From assembly GCA_003996215.1 (NCBI GenBank), contig QJPP01000819.1, positions 248,001-312,000 of the forward strand: a DNA stretch of 64,000 nt, given 5' to 3'. The stretch's first letter is position 1, and each line of letters begins with the position of its first letter. Source of the DNA: Jaltomata sinuosa. Its lineage: Eukaryota > Streptophyta > Magnoliopsida > Solanales > Solanaceae. Below the pieces are notes generated by a model. The model did not search any database. It had not been told where the DNA came from and saw only the letters and a list, made by a program, of their open reading frames with translations. The position numbers were made by a program, and so were the translations under genes. Positions 24,293 through 36,361 of this stretch are shown one piece after another.

Positions 24293-26231
24293 ACAGAGTT
24301 CAAGAGTCCTAAGGTGTCTTTGAAGCCATGTCTAGTAGAGTCTTGCAGAATGGTACAGAGACGTCTGTACTTTTTTTCGAGGGGCTACAGGGCATTTAGG
24401 AAATGTTTCCCTTTGTTCATACTCCAGATCATGCAGTCAAGTTGTTCCTTCAGAAACTTATGCAGATTGATGCGTTGATCCAAATTCCTCCAGTCATGCC
24501 TCACCTTCGAGGAAGTGGAGACGGTATAGTTCAGATCCCTGTCAGTGAGATTCTCTCAGATAGAGCCATAAAAAAGTTAATAGACTATACAAGGGCTTGA
24601 GAAGAGCCCACTATTGCCTTAAAGTCTATGAATCCAAAAGTATGTATCCTTTTCCACTCATGAGGTTGAGCCTACAGTAGGACGAGCTCTCAGACCCTCT
24701 TCCAGAAACTTTACTACGAGTGGCACCTTATCCAAAAGGTATAGTTGTGTAAGCACCTGGGTAGTACAGTCACTTAACAGTTAGTATGAATAGAGATGTT
24801 ATGGGCCATAAGTGACAGAATGACCCCAGAATTAGGTGTATGGATTCATAATTGTAGCAGCTATAAGATGTATATGTGATGCCTAGGTGAATTGGTAAAT
24901 TGTGACTAAGTCAGGAGATAAAGAAGAGAGCCTTGAGCATCAGAAAGATAGATGTGCACCTAGAGTAGTTATTGTATGATGTTCAGAAGATTATAGATAG
25001 ACGGTGTTGAGTCTCTTAGCATGGTTTAGTTCAGTTGATTTTGGTGGATGTGAACTTAGAGATGTGATGTAAGTCGACGAATAGGCAAAAGTTCAGATTG
25101 CTAAATATTAGAAGAAGTGGTTATCCACATCAGTAAGAGTATGAATCCTCTAGTTATAGCCTTAAGGGTAAAGAGGAGGCTAAGAGATGCCTCAGAAAGA
25201 TACCTAGCAAGGGTTTAGCATCTTCAGTTATAGCCTAGTTCAGGAGATAGATCTGCATACTTAGAGAGGTGACTTTCAAGATAAGGGAGATATGATAGAA
25301 TGATGAACCAAGTCTAGTCTTCCGACTCAACCAGTATAGGATTCTAGAAAAGACTATGATAGGATATCGATCCATTCTTATCCTAGCAGATTTCCTAGCA
25401 CTTCAGTCAAGATGACACTATACTCAAACGTATTTATGTCACACTGGTGTATAGGTTCATGCACTCCCTACAGATTCATGTCCATACTCAGCTCCTAGAA
25501 CAAACAAAAATTGCTCCAAACAGCGATTCCAGTCTGACTCTATGATTCTATGAATTCCAGCTTTATGCCATGAGACTCAAAATATATTTTAAACTCATGT
25601 GTCACAGTATGCTCAGTTCTATGTACTCATTTTCAGTCCTCAGAATATGCATTGATGGATAATGAAATCATGTTACTTCATGTATATGCTCAGACCAGAT
25701 TTCCTGAATAGTTCATGCTTATGATTCCTTACTCCAACCATACTTCAGATGTCTAGTATGTGAGACTCAGACCCCTGTACTTGACTTCTCAGACCTCACC
25801 TTGATTGGCTAGATCACACTAAGTGTGTTAGTGGGGGAAGTTGAGTAGTATCCTAGATGGGAAGTACTAGATTTTCCTCTTTTTGGTGTCCTTTTGTAGA
25901 AGTTCTTGCAGTTACAGTTTCTACATATACTAGGGAAGATGATAGAAGCCTCAAATAGTGCCAGCTCTAAACAAGCCATAAGATGATCATAGTACTAGGC
26001 TTGAATGTCGTGGTGAAATACACGTGGGTCTATGCTATATGTGACTAGTGACCCATTGATTAGAACTCAAGGTTAGTTTCGTGATAAGAAGGAATACCAT
26101 TCTTGGGAGATGACTCTAGATGCAAGAGATTTAGTCGAGATAGGCTTGAACATGTGAAAGAAGATAGTTAGGCTCAGACCTCAGTATCTATTTGTGGGTT
26201 GATGAGAATTTCAGTAAATTCCCTGTAGCCC
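24293..26231 (+). mobile_element. D interior, degenerate, no recognisable pol
   Basis: The first about 120 bases resemble the leader of B1 (shared TCTAGTAGAGTCTTG and ACAGAGACGTCTGTAC). A 65-codon frame at 24403-24600 may be the gag start (it has a proline-rich PPVMPHLRGSG stretch) but I cannot place it. The rest is broken by stops in every frame. No protease, RT, RNase H or integrase motif is visible. Confidence 0.55.
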
Positions 26232-26841
26232 CTCTTTAGTAAAAGATTCTATATTATACAGCTTTGACTTATGCACTTCAGATATTATACTTAGCCCAGA
26301 TTTTCAGCCATGCTTTCAGTATACATGTATCTTCTCATGATTTACAGTAAGTGCATATCTCACATGCTTAGTACATTCAAAGTACTGACCGCATACCTTC
26401 CTTGTGCTGCATCATTTTATGACGTAGGTTTCAGTGCTAGCTTCCAGGATCATGGTCATACAGATCACAACTTTTAGCCAGCAGAGATCGAGTTCTCCTT
26501 TTTTGGGAACTCCAGTCAGTTAGTAGTTATAGAAGTTATTTCAGTTGTTTTTACATTGATTAAAGATAGTTGGGGGTCATGTCCTAGCTAACTGTAGTTC
26601 AGTGTTAGTAGAGGCTTCATAGACATTCAGTCACTCAGTTGTATCAGTTTTCAAATGCTATTGTATATCAGTTTATAATAGTTTATTTTGTTATAATATT
26701 TTCAAAAGAGCTCAGCATATTTCAGCTTTCGCATTTACTTTTAGTCTTTATCTCAGCAGTATGCCAACCATGGGTTAGCTTGGGGTCACTTGTGACCCTA
26801 AGCACCATGTCACATCCAGAGTGTAGGCTCGGGGAGTGACA
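26232..26841 (+). mobile_element. D 3' LTR, left-truncated
   Basis: It matches the last 610 bases of the 5' LTR with scattered changes. The first about 2.2 kb of the LTR and the end of the interior were deleted together, with the joint near 26232. It ends GTGACA, followed by the target copy CTTTA. Confidence 0.85.
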
Positions 26842-26846
26842 CTTTA

Positions 26847-27898
26847 TATATGGGCACTATTTTATTCTATCTCTTTTCTTTCCACACCAATTCCTTCTTG
26901 ACTCGTCATTCTATTTTCTTTACTTTATAAGTCATTAGTTTTGAAAGTGTACTAGGTACTTTTGGATCAAATTAATGCAAGTTCAATAAAAGAAAGGAAA
27001 AGGTTAATTGGCTATTCAATAAATAGGCTTAAGAGGCTCACAGGAGATAATTATGGATAATAAGATGGTAGGCAAAAAGTGATCAAAATTTGGCTTCCAA
27101 AGAAATGCCTTAATCATGTCCTATGAACATCTACTTCGTTTACTTTGCACTTACACCATACAAGTTCTAAATGTCAATGCAAAATATAAAGTATACAAAA
27201 CTCACCAAATAATGGCATATAAACGACAAGTTATCTCATTATCAACTCTCTACCTTACAAGGAAATTTTAATCCAATGAACATATTTTTAAGCCCTTTAT
27301 AATTTGTTTAGAGTCAATCTTATATCCTACATGTCTAACTAGAATATATACCTTTTATGCATAATATTTCTATGAGATTTTTCTATGCGATCTTAACAAG
27401 TCTAGATTAAGCACCTAGCTTAGTTAAGACGTTCGAGTTACTCTTCTCTTTTATTCCTAAAAACAAAGCTAATGAAAATTATTTTTTTAAAATGTCCTAA
27501 AAATTATCAAATGACTACGATGTACGGTTCAAAGGAATCGCTCAGAAAAGAACCAAAAAACAAAAAACCAAGAATTGCATCAACAATAATAATTGTTAAA
27601 ACGACACACTACAAATTACTACAACATAATTTAATAAATAGCTACTTAATAAACTACTTAGAGTGTTAAATTCCTATCATTATTATTGCAAATAAAATTT
27701 AAACATTACTTCCTAAAAAGTATAAAACATATCAAAATAAGGTCAAGTGATCAAAACAACAAAAATTATCTGAGTATCAAAATAGTACAAATCAATATCA
27801 AATAAATAGGAGTTTTTAAGTCCCTCACCCCATACTTATAATAGGCACTGTCCCCGGTGTCACAAATCAAATAAAAGTAAGAGAGAGAAAAAAAACTT
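26847..27898. other. AT-rich stretch, no recognised gene
   Basis: This continues the sequence interrupted by D at 10305. It holds only short frames, of which I recognise none. On the minus strand, GACACCGGGGACAGTGCC followed by AAGTATGGGGTGAGGGAC (about 27820-27865) resembles the purine-rich sequence that follows the last ORF of some plant Gypsy elements; this is a weak resemblance. Confidence 0.4.
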
Positions 27899-28371
27899 CA
27901 TGGACACTCATCATCATCATCCATAGGTGCAAACTCAGAGGCTCCCTCATCACCATCACGAGTGGAGATCTCCTCATCTAAGGCATGATTAGGTGCTGGA
28001 GGTGTAGGGATGTCATCCTAAGGCTCCTCAAACTGTAATCTATTCTTGCACATGAGTCGTGCATGAGCATTCAAAGAAAACTGCACATCAACCTCTACAA
28101 GCTCCTCTAGATTAAATGTTGTGTTGCCAAGAGTCAGCTGAAGTCTCTCCATACCATACATAAGTCTAGCAAGACAATCATCCCTAGCATGATGCTTCAA
28201 AATATTCATCAACAATACTCCTAACTCCTCTGGTGCTCTCACTATGGTGACATCATTCACATCGCCCCTAGCAGGGTAGAAATCTGCAGGTTCTACCATG
28301 GCTTGTTGCTGTAGAAGAAACTTAGTCAATGTTCCATCGATAAAGAAACTATGGCCACCACCAATCTTCAA
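27899..28371 (-). pseudogene. Transposon-type ORF with acidic tail, one stop
   Basis: A 117-codon frame from the ATG at 28371 reaches a TAG at 28018 and continues in the same frame for about 40 codons to a stop at 27899. The body contains the stretch ARLMYGMERLQLTLGNTTFN and a late CKNRLQFEEP; the tail is acidic (IPTPPAPNHALDEE and later DDDDEC). I do not recognise the domain with confidence. The abundance of similar proteins in Solanaceae repeats and the downstream GGGGACAGTGCC motif suggest a transposon-associated protein and not a host gene. No signal peptide, membrane segment or catalytic motif is visible. Confidence 0.4.
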
Positions 28372-28749
28372 AAGAGTTTTCCTTTCACAAAGCCAAATTG
28401 GTTATCATTTATGAGTTTTGGGTATAAATAAGAGAGTCTGATAGCCAAAATTATAGACAAGACTTTATTAGTAAAATTGCAAAGACTGATAGGTCTAAGT
28501 TGAGAAAAACTTCCTAGTGAGGTGAGTTTAGGAATTAAAACCAAGCAAGTATGAGTGAAATATTTGATGAGGTTGACACCCTAAAAGAAATCTTGTTTGC
28601 AAAATCAACCAAGTCATGTCTAATGATTTTCCAAGTGGTTTGAAAAAATGGCAGTTAAAACCATCAAGACCAGCTGAGCTACTAGGATCTATAGAAAATA
28701 TGGCATCTTGATTTCTAGTTCTATAGGGATTATTTAGAGCCAAGGTTAT
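28372..28749 (-). pseudogene. L1 LINE reverse-transcriptase fragment
   Basis: Minus-strand translation gives the N-terminal part of the plant L1 reverse transcriptase: AIFSIDPSSSAGLDGF, then (after a frameshift near 28560) HTCLVLIPKLTSLGSFSQLR, PISLCNFTNKVLS and DNQFGFVKGK. These correspond to the conserved RT blocks SAxGPDGF, LIPK, RPISLCN and NQxGFVxGR. The catalytic FADD block and the endonuclease are absent, so it is a fragment cut on both sides, by the transposon-like ORF at 28371 and by the E LTR at 28750. It would have served target-primed reverse transcription in an intact element. Confidence 0.75.
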
Positions 28750-29506
28750 TGTCACATCCCAAACCAGGGGAGGCAGGACCGACACTCGAAGACCCAAAAG
28801 ATCGAGGGCGCCAAAGTTGAGTTTATGTCTACTGAACCTGCTGGGGGTCTGAGACCAATAAGGTCTCTAAATACCAATTAGAAACACTGATAGCTCAATA
28901 GTAGGTAAACAACTCAAGACCAACAAGGCTAATATCATAGTAGATAGATAATAACAAAATCGACAAGGCTATACCCAACACTGACATACATATACACGTC
29001 TATAAGCCTCTACGAGTAAATAAAATATTTTATATCCAGGACATGGCTCTGGATTACCCATTAACTGTACATATACATAACCTGGTCAAAATATAAGCTA
29101 GACCTCTGGCTCATCAGCTCCAGAAAGAATGGATCTTACCAAAATGGTTGAACTCTGCAACTCCTACTGAAGAGGTCTGTCAGGGTTTTTGTCTGGACCT
29201 CCAGGCATGAATGCAGTGCCTCCACTAGGCAATACGGATGTCAGTACAAAAATAATGTACTGGTATGTAAGGAAGAAGGATAATAGTAAATTGCAAGTAG
29301 TAAATCTGAATAGGATATAATATGAAACCTGTAAATTGTAATCGATAAGACTCGTTAAGCTCTTTTCTCCTTTATTCTTTTTAGAACACAATGTATGCCT
29401 TAACTCACACCGGAACTCACTCTTTATAACATATCATGAACTATAATAGCACCTTGGCACACCCTATAAATATATATATATATATATATATAATATCATC
29501 AATATG
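28750..29506 (-). mobile_element. E-type LTR fragment
   Basis: It starts on the plus strand with TGTCACATCCCAAACC, the reverse complement of a GGGATGTGACA LTR end, immediately inside the L1 fragment. It is interrupted at 29506 by element B1. No partner is seen. It includes a TA microsatellite near its right end. Confidence 0.5.
29469..29493. repeat. TA dinucleotide microsatellite
   Basis: About twelve TA units in an uninterrupted run. Confidence 0.95.
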
Positions 29507-29865
29507 TGTAATGAATGGGTTCATCATTATGTGTAAACTCTTCATGCCAAGTTTCAAGTTAGAAAACTTCTGGGTTTGGGAGTTGAAAATTTTGGACTAG
29601 GCTAGTCTTGGCCGGTTTAGGAGCGAGTGATGGTCTAGGAAAATCTAGGTGAGGATTGGATAACATATTTTATATTGAGCTAGATTTCCGTTAGCTAAGT
29701 CATAGAGGAGTTTGGGGGACTTTTCATAAATGAATTCGGGTAAGTAGAACTCTCGGTATTAAGATTGACGTGAAGGGGTTGTTCCAAAATATCAGGATCT
29801 AAAGGTGTGTTGTAAAATGGACCCTTTTGGGGAAATTCTTGATTTTTTATCCATGACGAGCACTG

Positions 29866-30000
29866 TCACTGCGCGATAGCGCCGATTGCTATAGCGAAAT
29901 AATTTTTTCTATAGTGGAAGTCAACATTAGTCAACACTGCCATAGCGGTCGGTTCCGCTATAACGGTGGTGCTATAGCGGTGTACGGACCGCTATAGCAG
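29866..30000 (+). promoter_or_regulatory. CGCTATAGC palindrome array in B1 U3
   Basis: Diverged copies of CCGCTATAGCGG, the best preserved at about 29948-30000. Homologous arrays occur in B2, B3 and B4. Confidence 0.55.
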
Positions 30001-30753
30001 ACTGAGTCGGTATTTAATGCAAAAACTTCCCCAAAACATTCATTTTTCATCAAGAATGTTTTGGAGAAGGGCAAGGGCAATTTTGGGCGAACCTTACTCG
30101 TTTTTCACCATTTTTCATCCCTAAGGTAAGGATTCCACTCCCCAAACTTAATACTATCTTTTCTACATTGTAGAATTGCTAGTTATGGACTTGGGAAAAG
30201 GTTTGGATTGACCTAAGAATGGTAGAATCTGGGGGAAAAGGGGATTCTAGGGCATAGAAGTTCTTGGGTCTTGATTATTATTGTTGGGGTATGGTCAATT
30301 ATCCTTAATTCTCTAAATGCATCCGTAAAAAGGATAGACTTAAGTGAATTAATGGTAAGAAATCCCGAGAAAAGGTGGAATAATTATAGTTTAGCCTGGG
30401 GTTTGGAATTTTGCATAATCTGGGTAATTAGTAGGCCATGTGGACTGATTTTAGTATCTTGTAATGATTTTTAGACCAATAATAAGCAAGAGCTTTGGAA
30501 CACGGGAAGGCTCCGGTCCAGTAGAGCTTTGGTGTAATTCAAGGTAGGTGATGGTTATTGTTTCCCAATATGCAATATGTGTTCATGTACTATCGCTTAG
30601 TATTGTGTGAGTTTGCATGCTTAGGGAATGAGATTAGGAATGTCTACTTCTCTGGTTATCAATCTTTTGAAATGAACTTGTTTTGTTGCTTGTTTGTTTA
30701 CAAGTATGCCTTTGTTCATTGATTGTTAATTGATTGGATTTTTGGTGTGACAT

Positions 30754-30900
30754 TTGGTTGGCTCGGGTACCATGCCTAGTACAAGATACATATTGGTTGG
30801 CTTAGGTACCACACCTGGTATGGGATACTTATCGGTTGGCTCGGGTACTACGCCTGGTACGGGATTCATAATGGTTGACTCGGGTACCATGCTTGGTACA
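30754..30900 (+). repeat. LTR minisatellite, GGTTGGCTCGGGTACCACGC unit, 4 copies
   Basis: Four direct units of about 36 bp, the reverse orientation of the 7-copy array in B0. Confidence 0.9.
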
Positions 30901-31728
30901 TGTTTGATTTACTTGCATGGATTGTATTATTTTGATAGTTCCATGAGTGGACCGGGTTGTATTCTTGAATTGTGATTTCTTCATATGGTCTATAAGAGGT
31001 CGGGTGATTATATTAAATATGAGGTTAGTCTTAGTGTAGACCGGGATTGCATGTTGAAAACATAGGTGATGTCCTTGGGATCCTTGGTGGGTCTGGGTTA
31101 TGTGAAAAGGATATATGTTTATTGTCACTGGTTTGTCATTGGTTGTTAATTGGTTACATGCGGTCGATAAGTTAAGGAAAATACTTGTAGTCTAGTTATA
31201 TTGTTGGCTTGTTATATGTTTACTTTTCTTTACTCAGCTTTGGTTTACTGTTCATATCTCGTCTATTGGAGCTGACCGATGATCCTACCAGTACATGGTG
31301 GTTGTGTACTGATTCTGCACTTGCCTTTCTTTGTGAGTACATGACATTTTCAGGCGGCTGACACGCGACCTCATTTGTAGTCCCAGCGTATTCAGATCTC
31401 AAAGGTGAGCTACTTCGGTCGAGCTACCTTGTCTTATTTATTTAGTTGTAGCCCAATTGTTTCGGGCTTAAACTCTCATTTTGTTTTTGGGGTTGTATCT
31501 CCGTACTCTAGATGATTGGTAGGATTTTTTTGTACAGTGACTCTCAGGTTCTAGGGTGGTTTTCCACAAATTCTTATTTTATTAGTATTTTGAGATTGTG
31601 AATGTTAGTTTCTTTTATGCAAACTGGTTTTGAGCTTTTAGATTCCACTAAGTGTTGGGTTGTTGACTGGTTCATTCATTCAGGGGTTGGGTGGGTGCCA
31701 CTCACTGCGGGTTGGGTCGTGACAAAAA

Positions 31729-31740
31729 TGGTATTAGTTC
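31729..31740 (+). other. B1 primer binding site, mutated
   Basis: TGGTATTAGTTC lies four bases after the LTR and matches the tRNA-iMet site TGGTATCAGAGC at 9 of 12 positions. Confidence 0.6.
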
Positions 31741-31942
31741 CCTAGGTTTGTTGATATCGTCGTACCAAAACGAGTCTAGTAGAGTCTTGTGGAACAGTAC
31801 AGAGACGTCTGTACTTTTCTTCGAGAGGCTATAGGACTTTAAGAAAACTATCTCTTCTTTCTTCCTTCGTGCTATAACTTGATTCCAATTGGTATCTGGT
31901 GATACAAATTGGTATGTAACTCCTTTTACTCTTTGTCCGTAA

Positions 31943-33638
31943 ATGGTTAATATGAGCAACAATGATGCGAGACCAATGGTCCTAGCAGTGACCCCAGCTG
32001 TTAAAGGTAGAGGAACGGGCAGGGGCCGAGGTAGAGCAGCACCCGCCAAGGGTGGAGCTCAAGCAGCTGCAGGAGCACGAGAGGCAACCCCTCCCCCACT
32101 CCAGGACCTGGTTGAGGAGGAAGTTGAGGTTGTCATTGAGGAGGGAACATATCAGGCGGGGGTAGCACCAGCTGGAGGTGCAGGCCTTTCCCTTATCACG
32201 CTTGAAGCATTTCATCAGGTGTGGAGCTTTCTTAGTAGACTGGTTGGTGCGGGAGCCACCCCTATGGGTAATGTAGATCAAGTTCTGGACACCCAACTAG
32301 CGGTTGCAATAACTCCTAGGATGGATCCAGCATCGAGTACTGATGAGTTTTTCTGTCCAATGCTAGGACCAGTTATGACAGGGAATGAGCACGAGATGTT
32401 GACTAAGTTTCTGAAGCTGAAACCTCCTACGTTTTAGGGTACTAAGAAGTAAGATGCTTACGATTTTATCCTGGATTGTTATGAGAGCCTACCCAAGCTA
32501 GGCATTGTGCAACAGCATGGGGTTGAGTTCATCACTTTTCAGCTGCAGGGTGATGTTAAGCAATGGTGGAGATCTCATGTGGAATGTCGGTCATCTGTTT
32601 TACCTCTACTAACTTGGACAGAGTTTCATGCTCTTTTCTTAGAGAAGTATGTGCCTCGTACCTTGAGGGATTGTAAGAAGGATGAGTTTCTAGCTCTTGA
32701 TCAGGGTAATATGTAAATTTCAGCATATGAGGCTAAGTTTTGTGCCTTATCCAGTTTTGCTACTCAGTTGTTGGGCACCGAAGAGGAGAGGATTCGGTTG
32801 TTTGTGAAAGGTTTGAATACTCAATTGCAAGTGTTGTCCGTGCACATGACTTCAGCAGGGAAGAGCTTCAATAAAGTCACAAACTATGTAAAGAAGTTAG
32901 AAGGAGTCAGGTAGGTGGGGGAGGCTAAAGTGTTAGCCAAGAAGTCCTGGAATGATAGAAATTTCAATGGTTCATACTCCAGGGGCCAAAATCAGCAGGT
33001 GTACTCTGCCCGTCATATTCAGTCATCTCTGCCAGCTGCTACAGGTGTCCGTTCGGGAGCTAGTCAGTAATTTCCAGCTCCTAAAGGCCAGGGAGCTTCT
33101 TACACATCTACCAGCAGGCCTAATCTTGATCGCGGGTGTTTCCATTATGGTGATCTGGGTCACTTTAAGAGGGAATGCCCTAGTAGGCAGCTGGGTAATC
33201 AGACTCAGCAGCAGTCTAAGGCTGTGGTTCCAGCAGGTAGAGATGGCTATGCTAGAGGTCGTCCACAGGGTGGGCGAGGTAACTTTCAGGGAGGTTGCGA
33301 AGACAGAGGTAATGGTGGTGCGAGCAGGGTAATGGCCTAGCCAGCCAGGGGAGTTGCTAAGATTAATGACCGAGCTCACTGTTATGCTTTTTTGGGGAAG
33401 TCTGAGGCTAAGGCATCAGACATAGTGATCACAGGTACCATTCTTGTCTGTGATAGGATGGCTTCTGTACTATTTGATCCAGGTTCTACTTACCCTTATG
33501 TGTCTGTAAATTTTGCTTTAGGTCTGGAGTTGATTTGTGATGTCCTTGATTCCCCTATCCATGTTTCTACCCTAGTTAGAGAGTCTGTGATAGTGACTCA
33601 TGTTTATCATAGTTATCCTGTGGTGTTTGTGGGGTTGC
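31943..33638 (+). pseudogene. gag-pro: B1 gag-protease, chromovirus type, cut by B4
   Basis: The frame opens at 31943 with a basic GRGTGRGRGRA stretch and reads through several stops (TAG at 32435, TAA at 32450, TAA at 32714, TAG at 32911, TAA at 33068, TAG at 33338) while staying recognisable. Order: N-terminal acidic/basic region; retrotransposon gag domain (VKQWWRSH, FLEKYVPRTLRD, ISAYEAKF, RIRLFVKGL) at about 32460-32900; a zinc knuckle CFHYGDLGHFKREC in which the second cysteine is tyrosine; a GRPQGGRGNF linker; and an aspartic protease start (SVLFDPGSTYPYVS) whose catalytic D-S/T-G is D-P-G. Gag packages RNA and the protease would process the polyprotein. The B4 LTR starts at 33639, removing everything beyond. 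Most stops are one-base changes of CAG/CAA/TGG codons. Confidence 0.8.
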
Positions 33639-34855
33639 TATCATGACCCAACCTACCGGTCCATGCGGGCACCTACTCTATGCACCTAGATAAACGAACC
33701 CTTACGACCCGTACAACAGGTAAACGCGGAAAAGAGAAAACAAATCATGAGATAACCTTTTTGATATACGAAAAAACCTTTACAACATCCTTTTTATGCA
33801 AATTACAAAACAACAGTTTTTACAATTTAAAACACCCTCCCTATGATCTAGTCTAAAGAGGTACAAGAGCTACTACGAGGTTTATATAGAGAGAAGTAAA
33901 AGCGACAAAACTTCCATCATGGAATCGAAGGACAGAAGCTGTTGCAGACCACCATCGTTATGTACCTATGAAACATCACAAACTCTGCAACCAGTCTATA
34001 CCCAAAAAGGGTATAGCAAGAGTAGAGTCAGTACAACCACACGTACTGGTAGGCATCATCGGTCGACCCGAATCCACACGTACCATCATATAGGAAAACC
34101 AAGAAAACATGAAAATAAATAATATAGTTCCCTCCTTCACCGTTAACCCTTACCAGACCCGATCTCAACCGATCATCTACTCACCCCCTTACCTCAATCC
34201 TTTCTATTCCTTCCGCTGCCAACTCCCTCTCTCTCAGGTCTTCCAAATCACGCTAAGCTTAGACTTCCTAAGTCACACTAACCTTAGACTTCCTAAGTTA
34301 CACTAACCTTAGACTTTCCAAGTCACATAACCTTAGCCCAAATCTAAATCCAACTCTGACTGCCTCACCTTGATCCTAGTCAACCCCCTCCCCCCCCCCC
34401 GACTATGCATCCAGAAATGACCCAGTCCCTGTCATTCCAGACCCACTACACCCAAGGCACTACACATAATTACCCGGACCCGTGCCGGATCCCTAGACAA
34501 TTCTTCCCAGGATATCACCCTCTAGTCATACAATGTCAGACTCCCAGCCATTCCCCTAGTTTATCAACCACATGTTAACCACTCTACAACCATGATCAGC
34601 AATCCACAACAAACAAACATTATACCCCATTACATATCCCGAACCCCCCTGGATCCCCTCTAGACAACGCCTAAGTGTCAGATAAACAACCCGGTCTACA
34701 CAAGGACCAACTCGTAAAGTAATGTAACAACCCGACCTCTCAAGGACCAATATACGCAACTATATTTCAAGTTCACAACTCGGTTCACTCATGGAACCAA
34801 TACCAACTACAATAATGCAAACAATATTAATGCAATGATGCAGTAAATAAACCTA

Positions 34856-34920
34856 TACCAGGCGTGGTACCCGAGCTAACTGTTAGTGTTATCCCGTACC
34901 AGGCGTGGTACCCAAGACAA
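34856..34920 (-). repeat. LTR minisatellite, GGCGTGGTACCCGAGC unit, 2 copies
   Basis: Two direct units, the smallest array of this family in the window. Confidence 0.85.
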
Positions 34921-35875
34921 CCGAATGTCAATCAATCCACAGTAACAATAATGAACAATCAACTTGTAAACCAACAAGCAAACACACAGTTCAATTCACC
35001 AGAATGTAAAACAGGACCCTTAGACATTCCCAAATAATTCCCTAAGCAATGCATCTCAGACAAATACTTAGATAAGAGTACACAAACATACAATATTCAC
35101 AGGAATCGTTAACCATCACCTACCCTCCTTCTTGGGTATATAATTTAGCCTCAACCTCCGTTCGAAGACTAAACACACTCACCCTTTATTTACATATAAT
35201 TAATGGTTTCCCTTTTTAGAATAATTTAACAACCACATTAATTTCGGAACTTACATTGATAATAACAATACGAATTACCACCCCTTATCCCTTATCAAAA
35301 CCAACGACTACTCATCATGCCCTCCGCATTGCCAAAACCTCACCTAAGAGTTTCCCATTTTCATACCCATTTAGTTATCCTTGAAATTCCCGATTCCCCG
35401 AAACTTTCTGATATCCCAAACCCTGAGTCCTATCATTTTAGCATACCAAGACAACATAAACAACCCAAAAATAAATGCCATCCCCCCACAATTCAATCCA
35501 ACCAATCCCTAGCTCACTCACAACCAATACCGAATCCACTAGACTCCGTGCCCAAAAGCCTAATCATGTATTCTCCTTTTCCACTATACAATAAGTACAG
35601 AATGTAAGCAGGTCTATCTACTCAAATGAAAACCTATCCTACCTGGGCGCTAAGTAGTTGCAAGGATGTGTTTCTGGCTCCGTGAAGACGCTCCCGACTG
35701 GATAGTGATCCTAGAATCCATTGTTCCGTGTCCCTCCAGCCATGACCCCTCCTCCTCATGGTTCCCTAGCCTTGGAGCAGTATGGGATGGTTTTTGGTGA
35801 AACCCTCGTATGTTTTCCAACTGAGAAAGAGAGCATATTTTATTAAATCCCGTCTTGAGGCTTTTGCCTCCCGTC

Positions 35876-35946
35876 ACTCCGCTATGGCGGTTAATCCTCC
35901 GCTATGGCGGTCCCGCCCGCTATAGCAGAATAATTACCGCTATAGT
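35876..35946 (-). promoter_or_regulatory. CCGCTAT(A/G)GCGG palindrome array in B4 U3
   Basis: Four closely spaced copies of CCGCTATGGCGG or CCGCTATAGC variants, in the U3 position homologous to the arrays of B1 and B2. Confidence 0.55.
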
Positions 35947-36088
35947 GAAGTGACGTCACCCAAGATTATTTCTAAAAATCAGAAATTTTCCACTATGTCA
36001 CCCTACTTAAACAAACGTACTTTAAATTAGTTCCCGAAATAATTTGACTTTGAGATTTCTTAAAGTAAAAACGGGTCCGGTCGTTACA

Positions 36089-36361
36089 ACAGATACTAAT
36101 TTACCCATTATTCATCCCCGAAAGATCCCAAAATAATAACAAGATGAGGGAGACTAGCCCAGGACTTTCACCATCTCGAGTGACCTCGTAATAAATGAAC
36201 CTACGCAAGTTCCCAAACCTTCCCTTAATTAGTATAACCAACAAGAGGGAAAAATTTAATATCATCCCATTTTGACGAGGAATTTACGAGCCTCTCAATG
36301 AAAATTCACGTGTTCCCATTTTGAGCACCCAAGAAATCCGGGGCCTCGTGTCATGTTGGGA
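36089..36361 (-). mobile_element. B4 post-pol region, cut by pararetrovirus
   Basis: On the minus strand this reads toward the B4 LTR and ends with TTTCGGGGATGAATAATGGG, the counterpart of TTCGGGGACGAACGATGGG next to the B2 3' LTR. The pararetroviral sequence begins at 36362, so the rest of B4 is not adjacent. Confidence 0.6.

Larger units (their letters stand above)
10306..26841 (+). mobile_element. Family-D Gypsy element, complete ends, nested
   Basis: The element starts TGTAACACCCC and ends GGGGAGTGACA, flanked by the 5-bp direct repeat CTTTA at 10301-10305 and 26842-26846. It has a 5' LTR (10306-12009 plus 23189-24277, split by element A), a tRNA primer site, an internal region of about 1.95 kb without recognisable pol, and a 3' LTR lacking its left part. 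The short, stop-filled interior means it cannot encode its own replication. The intact target duplication shows that the losses were internal and came at or after insertion. Confidence 0.85.
29507..31724 (+). mobile_element. B1 Gypsy 5' LTR
   Basis: It starts TGTAATGAATGGG and ends GGGTTGGGTCGTGACA, collinear with the B2 3' LTR (50476-52733). It contains a CGCTATAGC palindrome array (29866-30000), a TATTTAATG promoter-like motif after it (about 30010), and four GGTACC minisatellite units (30754-30900). It is followed by a primer site, so it is a 5' LTR. Confidence 0.85.
33639..36088 (-). mobile_element. B4 Gypsy 3' LTR
   Basis: On the minus strand it begins TGTAACGACCGG (plus 36088) and ends TTGGGTCATGATA, a mutated version of the usual GTGACA end. 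It is collinear with B0 and, reversed, with B1 and B2. It carries a CGCTATAGC array (35876-35946), two GGTACC units (34856-34920) and a C-run at about 34388-34400. The sequence to its right resembles the post-pol tail of B2, so it is a 3' LTR. Short frames inside are not genes. Confidence 0.8.

Noticed and set aside
31943..33638. Active gag-protease gene in B1
   Set aside because: Several in-frame stops, a lost knuckle cysteine, a D-P-G active site and truncation by B4 rule out function.
33634..36093. Target duplication around B4
   Set aside because: The right side is element interior, not flank, so no duplication is expected there; GTTGC and ACAGA do not match.
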